DNA from: Streptomyces pluripotens
GTDB lineage: Bacteria > Actinomycetota > Actinomycetes > Streptomycetales > Streptomycetaceae
Assembly (NCBI RefSeq): GCF_000802245.2
Contig: NZ_CP021080.1
Location: forward strand, 2,480,001-2,544,000
Direction: 5' to 3'
DNA length: 64,000 nt
The position numbers were made by a program, and so were the translations under genes. Of the stretch, positions 26,593-36,171 are shown piece by piece; positions within the stretch are counted from its first letter, which is position 1, and every line of letters begins with the position of its first letter. A model generated the notes under the pieces. That model was not told where the DNA came from. It saw only the letters and a program-made list of their open reading frames with translations, and did not search any database.

Positions 26593-26952
26593 GTGAGCGC
26601 CAACAGAAACGAGCACAGCACCCCCCATCACGACAAGCTGCCCATTCGGATGCTGCACGACCGGGTTCTGGTCAAGCAGGAGACCGGTGAGGGCGAGCGA
26701 CGGTCGGGGGGCGGCATTCTGATTCCCGCCACCGCGGCGGTCGGTCGGCGGCTGGCCTGGGCCGAGGTCGTCGCGGTCGGCCAGAACGTGCGGACCGTGG
26801 AGCCCGGCGACCGGGTCCTGTTCGACCCGGAGGACCGGGCCGAGGTCGAGGTGCGAGGCGTGGCGTACGTGCTCATGCGCGAGCGTGATCTGCACGCCGT
26901 TGCGGCGGACCGGTTCGAGGGGTCGGAGGACTCCACGGGGCTGTATCTCTGA
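26593..26952 (+). CDS. GroES-like co-chaperonin family protein
   Basis: This 119-residue protein (GTG 26593) has a chaperonin-10 fold: IRMLHDRVLVKQETGEGERRSGGGILIP, then VEPGDRVLFDPED and VLMRERDLHAV. It carries a hydrophilic N-terminal extension of about 18 residues and a short C-terminal tail compared with GroES. It is not next to groEL, so it is probably a divergent paralogue rather than the main co-chaperonin. Confidence 0.85.
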   Translation: MSANRNEHSTPHHDKLPIRMLHDRVLVKQETGEGERRSGGGILIPATAAVGRRLAWAEVVAVGQNVRTVEPGDRVLFDPEDRAEVEVRGVAYVLMRERDLHAVAADRFEGSEDSTGLYL

Positions 26953-27026
26953 ACCGCCTGCGGCTCATCCCCGATCCACCCCGATCCGTCCTGATCCATC
27001 GGCGAATCGCCTCTGATCCTCCGGAC

Positions 27027-27060
27027 GAGAGGGCCGGTGACCATGGTCACCGGCCCTCTC
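27027..27060. terminator. 34-bp perfect palindrome, bidirectional terminator
   Basis: GAGAGGGCCGGTGACC (27027-27042) and GGTCACCGGCCCTCTC (27045-27060) form 16-bp arms around AT. It lies between the convergent GroES-like gene and the PBP gene and should end both transcripts. Confidence 0.85.
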
Positions 27061-27159
27061 GGTCATTTCGTAGGACTTCCGCTGTCGCCGTGGTGGGGCT
27101 GAAGGCGACCAGCGGTCACTGACGTGCGGCCGGCGTCCGACGGGACGCCGGCCGGTCGG

Positions 27160-30100
27160 CTACAGGCCTCCGGTGCCTGTGCCACCACTGGTTCCGGTGG
27201 TACCACCGGAACCCGCGGTGCTGCCGGTGGTACCACCGGAACCCGCGGTGCTGCCGGCATCGGTGGAGCCGCCGATGATGCCCCCGCCGGTGGTGGACCC
27301 GGTGGTCGTTCCGGTGCCCCCGGTGGTCGTGCCGCCGTCCGTGGTGCCGGCCCCCGTGGTCCCGCCGGCGGTCGTGTCGCCGCCCGTGGTCCCGGCGCCG
27401 GTCGTCCCGCCGGCGGTCGTACCGGCATCGGTCGCGCCGCCGTCGGTGGGGGTGCCGGTGGCTCCGCCGTCGGTCGGGGTGGCGGTGGTACCGCCGTTGT
27501 CCTGACCGCCGTCGGTGGTGGTGCCACCGTTGTCCTGGCCTCCCGTGCTGGGCTGGTCCGAGGGACTGGCGCTGGGGAGTTCCTGGACCTGGTCGGCGCC
27601 CGGCTGGAGTTCGAGGTCGAAGTTGGCGGCCGGCTTGCCCTTGAGCGCCGCACGCGTGTACTGGGTCCAGATCTGGGTGGGCGGGCCGCCACCGTTCATC
27701 CGGAACTGGCCGAGCGTGTGGTAGAGCGGCATGTGCCTGGCCGTCACCGGGTCCTGGCCCATGACGGAGACCACCGTCGCCAGGTCCGGGGTGTAGCCGG
27801 CGAACCAAGCGGCCTTGTCGTTCTCGGCGGTACCAGTCTTGCCGGCCGCCGGACGGCCCACGGCCTGCGCGGCCGTGGCGGTGCCGGTCTCGACCACGCT
27901 CTGCAGCATGGACGTGGTGGTGTCGGCGGCCTCGCGGGTGACGGCCTGCCTGACCGTCAGTTCGGGCAGCCTGATCTGGTCCGTACCGGCCTTGGAGATC
28001 TTCTCGACCATCGTGTACGTGCCGTGCCTGCCGTGGTTGGCGAGCGTCGCGTACGCCTCCGCCATGTCCAGGACGCTGGCGTTGGCGGTGCCGAGCGCCA
28101 TGGACGGGGACGGGTAGAACTCCTTGGTGTCAGCCGGGATGCCGAGGGCGATCGCGGTCTGTTTGACCTTGGTGGGGCCGACGTCGGCGGCCATCTGCGC
28201 GTAGACGGAGTTCACCGACAGGTCGGTGGCCTTGCGCACGGTGATCGGGCCGTACGACCTCTGGTCCTCGTTCTCCGGGCCGTAGGGGGTGCCGCTCCAG
28301 CCCTCGACGAGCCGCTTGTTAGTGCCGTCGTAGACCGTGCCCGGGGTGATGTTCCGGCCGTCCTGGGTGGTCGAGCCGTTCTGCACCGCGGACGTGAACA
28401 CGAACGGCTTGAACGTCGAGCCGACCTGGAAATCTCCGCGGGTGGCGCCGTTGGTGTACTGCTGCACGTAGTCGATGCCGCCGTACATGGCGACGACCTT
28501 GCCGGTCTTGGGGTCGACGGAGGCGCCGCCGGCGCGGACGTACTTGTCGGCCGGGTGGTTCTTCTTGTCCAACTTGGAGATCAGCTGATCGTCAACCGCC
28601 TTGACGAAGGCGTCCTCCTTGTCCTTCTGGAAGGTGGTGGTGATGCGGTAGCCACCCGTCTGCAGCTGGTCCTTGGTGAGGATGCCGTTCTCGGTGATGT
28701 AGTCCTTGACCGCCTCCACGAGGTATCCGCGCTGGCCGGACATGCCGGTGGAGATCGTCTGCTCCTTCGGCATGGGGAACTTCATGCCGGCGCGCTTGGA
28801 CTCGCTGAGCCAGCCCTTCTTGACCATGCCGTCCAGAACGTAGTTCCAGCGGGCGATGGCCGCCTTCTTGTTCTCCGGGTGGGCGACGACGTCGTACTCG
28901 CTCGGCGCGTTGACGAGCGCGGCGAGGTAGGCGGCACGTGCCGGGTCGAGGTCGGCGGCGTCCATGTTGTAGTAGGCCTGGGCGGCGGCCTGGATGCCGT
29001 AGGCGTTGCGGCCGAAGTAGACGGTGTTGAGGTAGCCCTCGAGGATCTGGTCCTTGGACTTGTTGCGGTCCAGCTTGATGGAGATGAAGAACTCCTTGGC
29101 CTTGCGGGTGAGCGTCTGCTCCTGGGCCAGGTAGTAGTTCTTCACGTACTGCTGGGTGATCGTGGAGCCGGACTGCTTGCCCTTGCCGGTCGCGGTGTTC
29201 CAGGCGGCGCGGACCATCGCCTTGGGGTCGACGGCCGACTCGGTGTAGAAGTCGCGGTCCTCGGCGGCCAACACGGCGCGCTGGGCATCCTTGGAGACCT
29301 GGGCGAGGCTGACGTTCTCGCGGTTGACCTTGCCGTCGCGGGCCAGCTGGGAGCCGTCGGCGTAGAGGTAGACGTTGCTCTGCTTGGTGGCGAGGGCGTT
29401 GGCCGGCGGGATCGGGACCATCGAGTAGCCGAGGAAGAACAGCCCGATGAGCAGCATCACCCCGATGATGAAGGTGCCGAGCACCATGCGCCAGGTGGGG
29501 ACGAGTCGTCGCCAACCGGTGCGCTTGCGCTTGGGCCGTTTCGACTTCCCGGCCTTGCCCGCGCCTGCGGCGTTCCCGCCGTCTGCGGGGGTGACGGCCG
29601 GGGCGGCGGCCGGGGTGACGGCCAGGACGGTGGTGTCCGTATCGGCGGGTTCCGTGCCCGTGCCGGAGCGGTCACCGGTGCCGACCGCGCCCGCTGCACC
29701 CGCCGCACCCGCTGCGCCAACTGCACCGGGAGTGGCTGCCTGGGATGCCCCGCCCGCGGCGGCGGCTCCCGCCGCGCCCGCCGCTCGGGGAGCACCGGCG
29801 GCCGGGGGCTGCCCGGCCCCGCGGGGGGTACGGGAAGCGCCCCCGGTGGGGTGCGGCTCGTCCGCCGGGGAACTCGCGGCCTGGGCGACGCCACCGGATT
29901 CCGCCGGCCGGGGCGCGGTGATGCGCCGGAGCACCTGGGTGGTCTCCGGGGCCCCGGTCTCCCCGGAGCCCTGCGCCGCTCCGGTCTCCGACCCGCCCGG
30001 CTGGGCTGACCGCTCGGAAGCGGACCGGGACGCCCGGGAAGCCTTCGGCGGAGTGATACGCCTGAGGATCTGGGTGCTCTCACCCGACTGCGGCTGCTCA

Positions 30101-30774
30101 GCCCCGGACGGGGCTCCAGAGGCCTGTGACGTCCCGGGGCCGGACTGCGTCCCCTCGTCCTGAGGCGCACCGGAACGGGCGGACGTCTCCTCGTCCCGCG
30201 ACTTCCCGGAACGGGCGGACGTCCGCTCGTCCCGCGGCCTGCCGGAGCCGTCAGGTGCCCCCGGGGCCCGGGGCTTCCCGGTGCCGCCGGATTCCCCGGA
30301 GACACCGCCGCCGGCGGAGGAGATACCCGCGCCGGCCGCCGTGGCCCCTCGGGGAGCGGAACCACTACCAGCCGCAGGAGCCCGACCGGTGTCCGGAGCA
30401 CCACCGGTCGGCGAAGCGGCTCGCGGCGCCGCGGCGCCGCGGAACGCCATCCGGGTATCCGTCCGGTCCTCCTGGGCCCGCCTGGCCCCACTGCCACGGG
30501 GACCGCCGGTCCGGGGACCGTCGGCCTCGTCCGTCCGTTCGGCGCCCGCGGCCGTCCCGTCGGCCCGGGCCGTGCCCGCTTGCACGGTTCCGGCCGACTT
30601 GCCCGCCGTACCGGACTCGGCCCGCCGGCCTGCGTCCACGGCTTCTCTCACCCCCTCGCCCGTTTCGGCGGCCGTCTCCTCGCGCCCGCCCCGGGTACCG
30701 GGCCCTTCAGTCGACAGCGGCCTTTTCGGTGCCCCGCCTTCGATCGGCTGCTGCGGCTGCGGCTCGTCGCTCAT
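27160..30774 (-). CDS. Bifunctional class A penicillin-binding protein with very long disordered ends
   Basis: This 1204-residue protein polymerises and crosslinks peptidoglycan. Residues 1-425 are a low-complexity Gly/Ala/Pro/Ser-rich cytoplasmic tail. A membrane segment follows at about 430-452, then a GT51 glycosyltransferase (catalytic Glu near 505 in AAEDRDFY), and a transpeptidase with SxxK Ser786-Lys789 (GSTFKP), SVN 853-855 and KTGT 979-982. The last 110 residues are a Gly/Thr/Asp repeat-rich extracellular tail. The N-terminal tail carries two copies of TQ[IV]LRRIT, likely phospho-threonine sites. The start may also be GTG 30783. It is about 400 residues longer than typical class A PBPs. 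Confidence 0.92.
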   Translation of the reverse strand: MSDEPQPQQPIEGGAPKRPLSTEGPGTRGGREETAAETGEGVREAVDAGRRAESGTAGKSAGTVQAGTARADGTAAGAERTDEADGPRTGGPRGSGARRAQEDRTDTRMAFRGAAAPRAASPTGGAPDTGRAPAAGSGSAPRGATAAGAGISSAGGGVSGESGGTGKPRAPGAPDGSGRPRDERTSARSGKSRDEETSARSGAPQDEGTQSGPGTSQASGAPSGAEQPQSGESTQILRRITPPKASRASRSASERSAQPGGSETGAAQGSGETGAPETTQVLRRITAPRPAESGGVAQAASSPADEPHPTGGASRTPRGAGQPPAAGAPRAAGAAGAAAAGGASQAATPGAVGAAGAAGAAGAVGTGDRSGTGTEPADTDTTVLAVTPAAAPAVTPADGGNAAGAGKAGKSKRPKRKRTGWRRLVPTWRMVLGTFIIGVMLLIGLFFLGYSMVPIPPANALATKQSNVYLYADGSQLARDGKVNRENVSLAQVSKDAQRAVLAAEDRDFYTESAVDPKAMVRAAWNTATGKGKQSGSTITQQYVKNYYLAQEQTLTRKAKEFFISIKLDRNKSKDQILEGYLNTVYFGRNAYGIQAAAQAYYNMDAADLDPARAAYLAALVNAPSEYDVVAHPENKKAAIARWNYVLDGMVKKGWLSESKRAGMKFPMPKEQTISTGMSGQRGYLVEAVKDYITENGILTKDQLQTGGYRITTTFQKDKEDAFVKAVDDQLISKLDKKNHPADKYVRAGGASVDPKTGKVVAMYGGIDYVQQYTNGATRGDFQVGSTFKPFVFTSAVQNGSTTQDGRNITPGTVYDGTNKRLVEGWSGTPYGPENEDQRSYGPITVRKATDLSVNSVYAQMAADVGPTKVKQTAIALGIPADTKEFYPSPSMALGTANASVLDMAEAYATLANHGRHGTYTMVEKISKAGTDQIRLPELTVRQAVTREAADTTTSMLQSVVETGTATAAQAVGRPAAGKTGTAENDKAAWFAGYTPDLATVVSVMGQDPVTARHMPLYHTLGQFRMNGGGPPTQIWTQYTRAALKGKPAANFDLELQPGADQVQELPSASPSDQPSTGGQDNGGTTTDGGQDNGGTTATPTDGGATGTPTDGGATDAGTTAGGTTGAGTTGGDTTAGGTTGAGTTDGGTTTGGTGTTTGSTTGGGIIGGSTDAGSTAGSGGTTGSTAGSGGTTGTSGGTGTGGL

Positions 30775-30973
30775 GTCGTGCACGGACTCCTGTTTCGCGT
30801 CGTACGTCCCCGTACGCCCCTACGCTTCTGCGCCCCCTGGTTGAAGACTCTCGCACCTGGCGTTCCGTTCCCGGATTCCGGCACGCTTCCGGCAGAAAAA
30901 GCGTCGCCGGCCGCCGGTCCCCGGTACTAGGCTCCTGCGCTTCGGTGTCGAGCATCCGAGGAGGTCGACTGGC

Positions 30974-31774
30974 GTGGGCGCGGGACGGTTGTACGCGGCC
31001 GTCGCGGCAGGGGGATTCAGACGGTACGCGACGTATCGGGCCGCCACTGCGGCAGGGGTCTTCACCAACACGGTCTTCGGGCTGATTCTCGTATACACGT
31101 ATCGCGCGCTGTGGGACGAGAAGCCACACCTTGGCGGGTGGGACCAGGCGCAGGTCGTGACGTACGTGTGGCTGGGGCAGGCGTTCCTTTCGACACTCGC
31201 GATCGGTGGTGGGGGCGTCGAGGGCGAGTTGATGGAACGCATCCGTACGGGGGACGTGGCCATCGACCTGTACCGTCCCGCCGACCTGCAGATGTGGTGG
31301 CTGGCGACGGACCTGGGGCGGGCGTCCTTCCAGTTGCTGGGTCGGGGGGTGGTCCCTTTCCTCTTCGGCGCCCTGTGCTTTCCGGTGTACCTGCCCACCG
31401 ACCCCGGTACGTGGGTCGCCTTCTCCGTCGCCGTCCTGCTGGCGATGGTCGTCGGGTTCGGGATTCGCTTCCTGCTGGCGCTGAGCGCGTTCTGGTTACT
31501 GGACGGTCAAGGTGTGATGCAGATCTCGTGGATCGCCGGGTACTTCTGCTCGGGCATGCTCCTTCCGCTGAACGTCTTCCCGGGGGCGCTCGGTGAGGTC
31601 GTGCGGGTCCTGCCGTGGTCCGCACTGCTCCAGGCTCCGGCCGACATCCTGCTCGGAAACGCGGACCCGCTCGGCACCTATGCCTTCCAGGGGGCGTGGG
31701 CTGTCGTGCTGCTGGGCGCCGGGCGGCTGATGCAGTCGGCGGGGACACGGCGGCTGGTGATCCAGGGTGGGTAA
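30974..31774 (+). CDS. ABC-2 type permease (PF06182 family), TTA codon
   Basis: This 266-residue membrane protein starts at GTG 30974 and has six hydrophobic segments. The family (ABC-2, PF06182) comes as a pair of permeases plus one ATPase, as here. Codon 175 (31496-31498) is TTA, so full translation should need the bldA leucyl-tRNA and couple this exporter to development. The stop overlaps the next permease start by eight bases. The substrate is unknown. Confidence 0.88.
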   Translation: MGAGRLYAAVAAGGFRRYATYRAATAAGVFTNTVFGLILVYTYRALWDEKPHLGGWDQAQVVTYVWLGQAFLSTLAIGGGGVEGELMERIRTGDVAIDLYRPADLQMWWLATDLGRASFQLLGRGVVPFLFGALCFPVYLPTDPGTWVAFSVAVLLAMVVGFGIRFLLALSAFWLLDGQGVMQISWIAGYFCSGMLLPLNVFPGALGEVVRVLPWSALLQAPADILLGNADPLGTYAFQGAWAVVLLGAGRLMQSAGTRRLVIQGG

Positions 31775-32588
31775 CGGCGGACGGCTGGCCGACGGCGTGC
31801 GGACGTACCGGATGATCGCCGGAATGTGGATCCGGTCCACGATGGCGTACCGGGCCTCTTTCCTGATGACCGCGTTCGGGAGCTTCGCGGCGACCTTCCT
31901 CGACTTCGTCGCGATCATGCTGATGTTCTCCCGGGTGGACGCTCTGGGCGGTTGGCCGCTGCCCGAGGTGGCCTTCCTGTACGGGCTGTCGGGTACCGCG
32001 TTCGGGCTGGCCGACCTGGTGATCGGGTCGACGGAGCGGCTGGGGCGGCGGGTGCGCGACGGAACCCTGGACACCCTGCTGGTGCGTCCCGCGCCGGTGC
32101 TGGCGCAGGTGGCGGCCGACCGGTTCGCGCTGCGGCGGCTGGGCCGGGTGACGCAGGCCGGGCTGGTGACGGCCTGGGCGGTGGTCCGACTCGACATCGA
32201 CTGGACGCCGCTGAAGCTGCTGCTGCTACCGGTGACGGTGGTGAGCGGCTGCGGGATCTTCTGCTCGGTGTTCGTGGCGGGAGCGGCTTTCCAGTTCCTG
32301 GCGCAGGACGCCTCGGAAGTGCAGAACGCCTTCACCTACGGCGGTACGACGCTGTTGCAGTATCCGCCGACGGTGTTCGCGAAGGAGTTGGTGCGCGGGG
32401 TGACGTTCGTGCTGCCGTTGGCCTTCGTCAACTGGCTGCCCGCGGCCTTCGTGCTGGGGCGTCCGTATCCGCTGGGGTTGCCGGAGTGGGTGGCGTTCAC
32501 ACCCCCGCTGGTGGCGGTGGGGTGCTGTGCGTTGGCCGGGCTGGCCTGGCGGGCGGGACTTCGTTCGTATCGGAGCACAGGGAGCTAG
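31767..32588 (+). CDS. ABC-2 type permease (PF06182 family), second subunit
   Basis: This 273-residue permease starts at GTG 31767 inside the end of the first permease gene. The N-terminal part (YRMIAGMWIRSTMAYRASF) and about six membrane segments match the partner subunit in PF06182-type exporters. Together with the downstream ATPase it forms a heteromeric transporter. No substrate can be inferred. Confidence 0.88.
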   Translation: MGNGGRLADGVRTYRMIAGMWIRSTMAYRASFLMTAFGSFAATFLDFVAIMLMFSRVDALGGWPLPEVAFLYGLSGTAFGLADLVIGSTERLGRRVRDGTLDTLLVRPAPVLAQVAADRFALRRLGRVTQAGLVTAWAVVRLDIDWTPLKLLLLPVTVVSGCGIFCSVFVAGAAFQFLAQDASEVQNAFTYGGTTLLQYPPTVFAKELVRGVTFVLPLAFVNWLPAAFVLGRPYPLGLPEWVAFTPPLVAVGCCALAGLAWRAGLRSYRSTGS

Positions 32589-32591
32589 CAG

Positions 32592-33575
32592 GTGACGGAC
32601 GGCGGATCATCCATGGAGGGCTTCATCGCGCTGGAGAGAGTCGAGAAGGTCTTCTCGGTACGCAGGAAGACGGGGTTCCTCAGGCGGGAACGGCATCAGG
32701 TGCGGGCAGTGGACACGCTGTCGTTCACCGTGGCGCGCGGGGAGATGGTCGGGTACATCGGACCCAACGGCGCCGGGAAATCGACGACGATCAAGATGCT
32801 GACCGGCATTCTGACACCGAGCGCGGGCCGGCTGCGGGTGGCGGGCATCGATCCCTCACGGGAGCGCACACGGCTGGCGCACCGCATCGGCGTGGTGTTC
32901 GGGCAGCGGACCACTCTGTGGTGGGACCTGCCGCTGATCGACTCCTACCGGCTGGCGCACCGCATGTACCGCATCCCGGACACCCGTTACCGGGAGAACC
33001 TGGCCCGCCTGGTGGAACTGCTCGACCTGGGTGACCTGTTGGACGTTCCGGTGCGGCAACTGTCGTTGGGACAGCGGATGCGCGGGGACATCGCCGCGGC
33101 GCTGCTGCACGACCCGGAGGTGCTGTACCTGGACGAACCGACCATCGGTCTGGACGTGGTGTCGAAAGCGAAGGTACGGGGTTTTCTCAAGGAGTTGAAC
33201 GTCGAGCGCGGTACGACCGTGCTGCTGACCACGCACGATCTGCAGGACATCGAGCAGTTGTGTTCCCGGGTGATGGTGATCGACCACGGGCGGCTGATGT
33301 ACGACGGGCCGCTCACGGGGTTGCACGAAACCGGGGAGAGCGAGCGGACCGTGGTGGTGGACCTGGAGCGGGAGCTGCCCCCCGTCGAGGTGCCCTCGGT
33401 CCGGGTGGTGCGGGTGGAGGGGCCGCGGCAGTGGCTGGCGTTCCCGGCGGGTCGGTCGGCGGCACCGGTCGTCGCGTATCTCGCGAACACGTATCCGCTG
33501 GTGGACCTGTCGGTGCGGGAACCGGACATCGAGGCCGTCATCGCCAAGATGTACGCCGGGAAGACGGTCTCGTAG
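32592..33575 (+). CDS. ABC transporter ATP-binding protein for the PF06182 permease pair
   Basis: This 327-residue ATPase (GTG 32592) starts 3 bases after the second permease stop. It has Walker A GPNGAGKSTT, signature LSLGQRMRGDIAAALL (typical of this exporter subfamily), Walker B VLYLDEPTIGLD and H-loop LTTHD. The C-terminal 90 residues form an additional domain. The three genes are one operon. Confidence 0.93.
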   Translation: MTDGGSSMEGFIALERVEKVFSVRRKTGFLRRERHQVRAVDTLSFTVARGEMVGYIGPNGAGKSTTIKMLTGILTPSAGRLRVAGIDPSRERTRLAHRIGVVFGQRTTLWWDLPLIDSYRLAHRMYRIPDTRYRENLARLVELLDLGDLLDVPVRQLSLGQRMRGDIAAALLHDPEVLYLDEPTIGLDVVSKAKVRGFLKELNVERGTTVLLTTHDLQDIEQLCSRVMVIDHGRLMYDGPLTGLHETGESERTVVVDLERELPPVEVPSVRVVRVEGPRQWLAFPAGRSAAPVVAYLANTYPLVDLSVREPDIEAVIAKMYAGKTVS

Positions 33576-33584
33576 GCTGCTCTC

Positions 33585-34358
33585 ATGACTGACGACGCCA
33601 GTCCGGACCTCCGGGCGTCCGACACCGACCGCGATCGGATCGCCGAGGTCCTGCGGGACGCCCTCGCCGAGGGCAGGCTGGACATGGAGGAGTTCGAGGA
33701 GCGGCTGGAGGCGGCCTACAAGGCGCGTACGTACGGCGAGCTGGCCCCGCTGACCCGCGACCTTCCGACAACCGGCACGGTGCCGCCCGCGCCGGTCTCT
33801 TTCGTCAAGGCTCCGGCGGAGAGCGGGAGCTGGACGGGGCGGATCGTCGGGGGCGGGGGATCCTCGGCGGGTGGAATCGCAATCCTTTCGGGGTTCGAGC
33901 GCAAGGGGCACTGGACGGTGCCCAAGCGGTTCAGCTGTTTCACCTTCATGGGCGGCGGCGAGATCGATCTCAGGGAGGCGGACTTCGCGGACCGCGAGGT
34001 CGAGATCAACTGCGTGGCGATCATGGGCGGGGTGCAGGTGATCGTGCCGCCGGGGGTGGAGGTCGTCGTCCGCGGCATCGGCATCATGGGCGGCTTCGAG
34101 CACCCGAGGGACGACGGGCCACCCGAACCGGGCGCCCCGCGGGTGATCATCAGCGGTGTCGCGTTCTGGGGCGGCGTCGGTGTGGAGCGCAAGGTCACCC
34201 GCGCCGAGCGGCAGCGGCTGAAGGAACAGCGCCGGCAGGAGAAGCTGGAGCGCGGTGAGGCCCGGCGCGAACTGCACCAGTCCCGTCGAGAAGAGCGCCA
34301 CGAACTCCACCGGGCCCGCCGGGAGGAGCGGGAGCGGCGCCGGAACCGGGAGCGCTGA
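33585..34358 (+). CDS. DUF1707 / LiaF-like cell envelope stress protein with coiled-coil tail
   Basis: This 257-residue protein has an N-terminal DUF1707 (SHOCT-like) domain (LRASDTDRDRIAEVLRDALAEGRLDMEEFEER), a LiaF-like beta-rich domain (about 85-205, repeats of IMGG and VEVVV) and a highly charged C-terminal coiled coil (about 205-257, REERHEL-type repeats). DUF1707-LiaF proteins are linked to cell-wall stress sensing, but they usually have membrane segments, and none is clear here. It follows the ABC operon by 9 bases and may be cotranscribed. Confidence 0.85.
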   Translation: MTDDASPDLRASDTDRDRIAEVLRDALAEGRLDMEEFEERLEAAYKARTYGELAPLTRDLPTTGTVPPAPVSFVKAPAESGSWTGRIVGGGGSSAGGIAILSGFERKGHWTVPKRFSCFTFMGGGEIDLREADFADREVEINCVAIMGGVQVIVPPGVEVVVRGIGIMGGFEHPRDDGPPEPGAPRVIISGVAFWGGVGVERKVTRAERQRLKEQRRQEKLERGEARRELHQSRREERHELHRARREERERRRNRER

Positions 34359-34381
34359 ACGCGTTCTTCTTCGTCTCGGGG

Positions 34382-34789
34382 CTACCGCGTGCAGACCTTG
34401 GTCAGTTCGCCGGCAGCTTGCGTGACGGGCTTGACGTCGGGGGCCCGGTCGCCGTTCTTGATGTCCGCGCGCACCGTGCCGACGGCCTCGTCCAGGTCGT
34501 CAACCGCCTTGTTGACGTCGGAGCTGCTGGTCTTGTCACCGATCTTTTTGAGGTTCTGCTCGATGGAGTCCAGGGCCGCGCCGGCCCGGGCGGGGTCGTT
34601 CGCGGCGTTCTCCACGGCCTGCTGGAGGTCGGTAACGCTGTCAGCGATGGTTTCGGCGGTCTGGACGCAGTCCAGGGCCTTGTGCACGGTGTCGCAGCCG
34701 CCGGCGAGGCCGATGGTGAGCGCGGCAGCGGACACGGCGGCGGCGATGGTGGTGACGCGGCCCGTGCGGCAGCGTCGGCTGACGGCCAT
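34382..34789 (-). CDS. Putative secreted lipoprotein, helical
   Basis: This 135-residue protein starts at ATG 34789 behind GGGAGGGGA. The signal peptide ends in a lipobox-like LTIGLAGGC, followed by a helical region with two further Cys (in DCVQTAE and KVCTR). It may be a membrane-anchored envelope protein. Function is not recognised. It is convergent with the DUF1707 gene. Confidence 0.75.
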   Translation of the reverse strand: MAVSRRCRTGRVTTIAAAVSAAALTIGLAGGCDTVHKALDCVQTAETIADSVTDLQQAVENAANDPARAGAALDSIEQNLKKIGDKTSSSDVNKAVDDLDEAVGTVRADIKNGDRAPDVKPVTQAAGELTKVCTR

Positions 34790-34936
34790 GGCGGTGTTCC
34801 CCTCCCTCGGTACGGCTGGCCGGGTGCACGGTGCGGAACCGTGCACCCGTATCCGTAGGACGCTGGGGAAGGCGCACGGGTTGCCCCCGCGTACCCCGGG
34901 CTCTTGGCCGTCCGTTTACCTGCCGGGGGTGGCTCC

Positions 34937-35674
<738 letters not shown>

Positions 35675-35697
35675 GACGACGAGCCTATCCGGAGTGA

Positions 35698-35736
35698 CTC
35701 AAGGGGCTCCTCCCGCATCGGGAAGAGCCCCTTGAG
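35698..35736 (-). terminator. Hairpin terminator after nagF
   Basis: CTCAAGGGGCTC (35698-35709) and GAGCCCCTTGAG (35725-35736) form 12-bp arms, with a second inner stem (TCCCG/CGGGA). It lies 16 bases beyond the nagF stop on the minus strand and should insulate nagF from rph. Confidence 0.85.
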
Positions 35737-35751
35737 GATGAACCCCGTGGT

Positions 35752-35985
35752 TCACATCATGTCTTCGATCTCCGCGGCGATCGGGTCCGCGTCGGTGCCG
35801 ATGACGACCTGGACCGCGGTACCCATCTTGACAACGCCGTGGGCACCGGCGGCCTTCAGGGCGATCTCGTCGACCAGCGAGGCGTCGGACACCTCGGTGC
35901 GCAGGCGGGTGATGCAGCCCTCGATCTCCTCGATGTTGCCGATGCCGCCGAGCCCAGCCACGATCTTCTCAGCCTTGCTGGCCAT
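35752..35985 (-). CDS. nagF: GlcNAc PTS component EIIB
   Basis: This 77-residue EIIB phosphoryl carrier has the phosphorylated Cys in IEGCITRLR and the GAHGVVKMG loop typical of the glucose/GlcNAc PTS family. GGAGAAGGAAC precedes ATG 35985. It is divergent from the EIIC gene at 36172, and the order rph-EIIB-EIIC-EIIC matches nagF-nagE1-nagE2 of Streptomyces. It delivers phosphate to incoming GlcNAc together with the EIIC permeases. DasR control is likely from the site at 36104. Confidence 0.92.
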   Translation of the reverse strand: MASKAEKIVAGLGGIGNIEEIEGCITRLRTEVSDASLVDEIALKAAGAHGVVKMGTAVQVVIGTDADPIAAEIEDMM

Positions 35986-36103
35986 GTTCCTTCTCCCTGA
36001 TCCGAACCGCTTTGTCGCAGTAACCCACAGTTGGCCCATCTTCGCGAGCGGTCATGCCGTCCGTGCCCAATGATGGCGATCACGACAGCGGAACCGTCCG
36101 TCA

Positions 36104-36119
36104 ACTGGTCTACACCACC
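36104..36119. promoter_or_regulatory. DasR-responsive element (dre) between nagF and nagE1
   Basis: ACTGGTCTACACCACC matches the DasR operator pattern (ACTGGTCTAGACCACT-like) with few mismatches. It lies 53 bases upstream of the nagE1 start and about 120 bases upstream of nagF. DasR is the GntR-family regulator of GlcNAc uptake in Streptomyces. Confidence 0.8.
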
Positions 36120-36171
36120 CTGCGGGCGGTCGCCAAACCCGCGCCCGCTCCGAGTGGCCGGAGGGACGCCC

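Noticed and set aside
27124..30009. A 961-codon plus-strand frame
   Set aside because: It is the antisense shadow of the PBP gene, whose motifs (SxxK, KTGT) are all on the minus strand.
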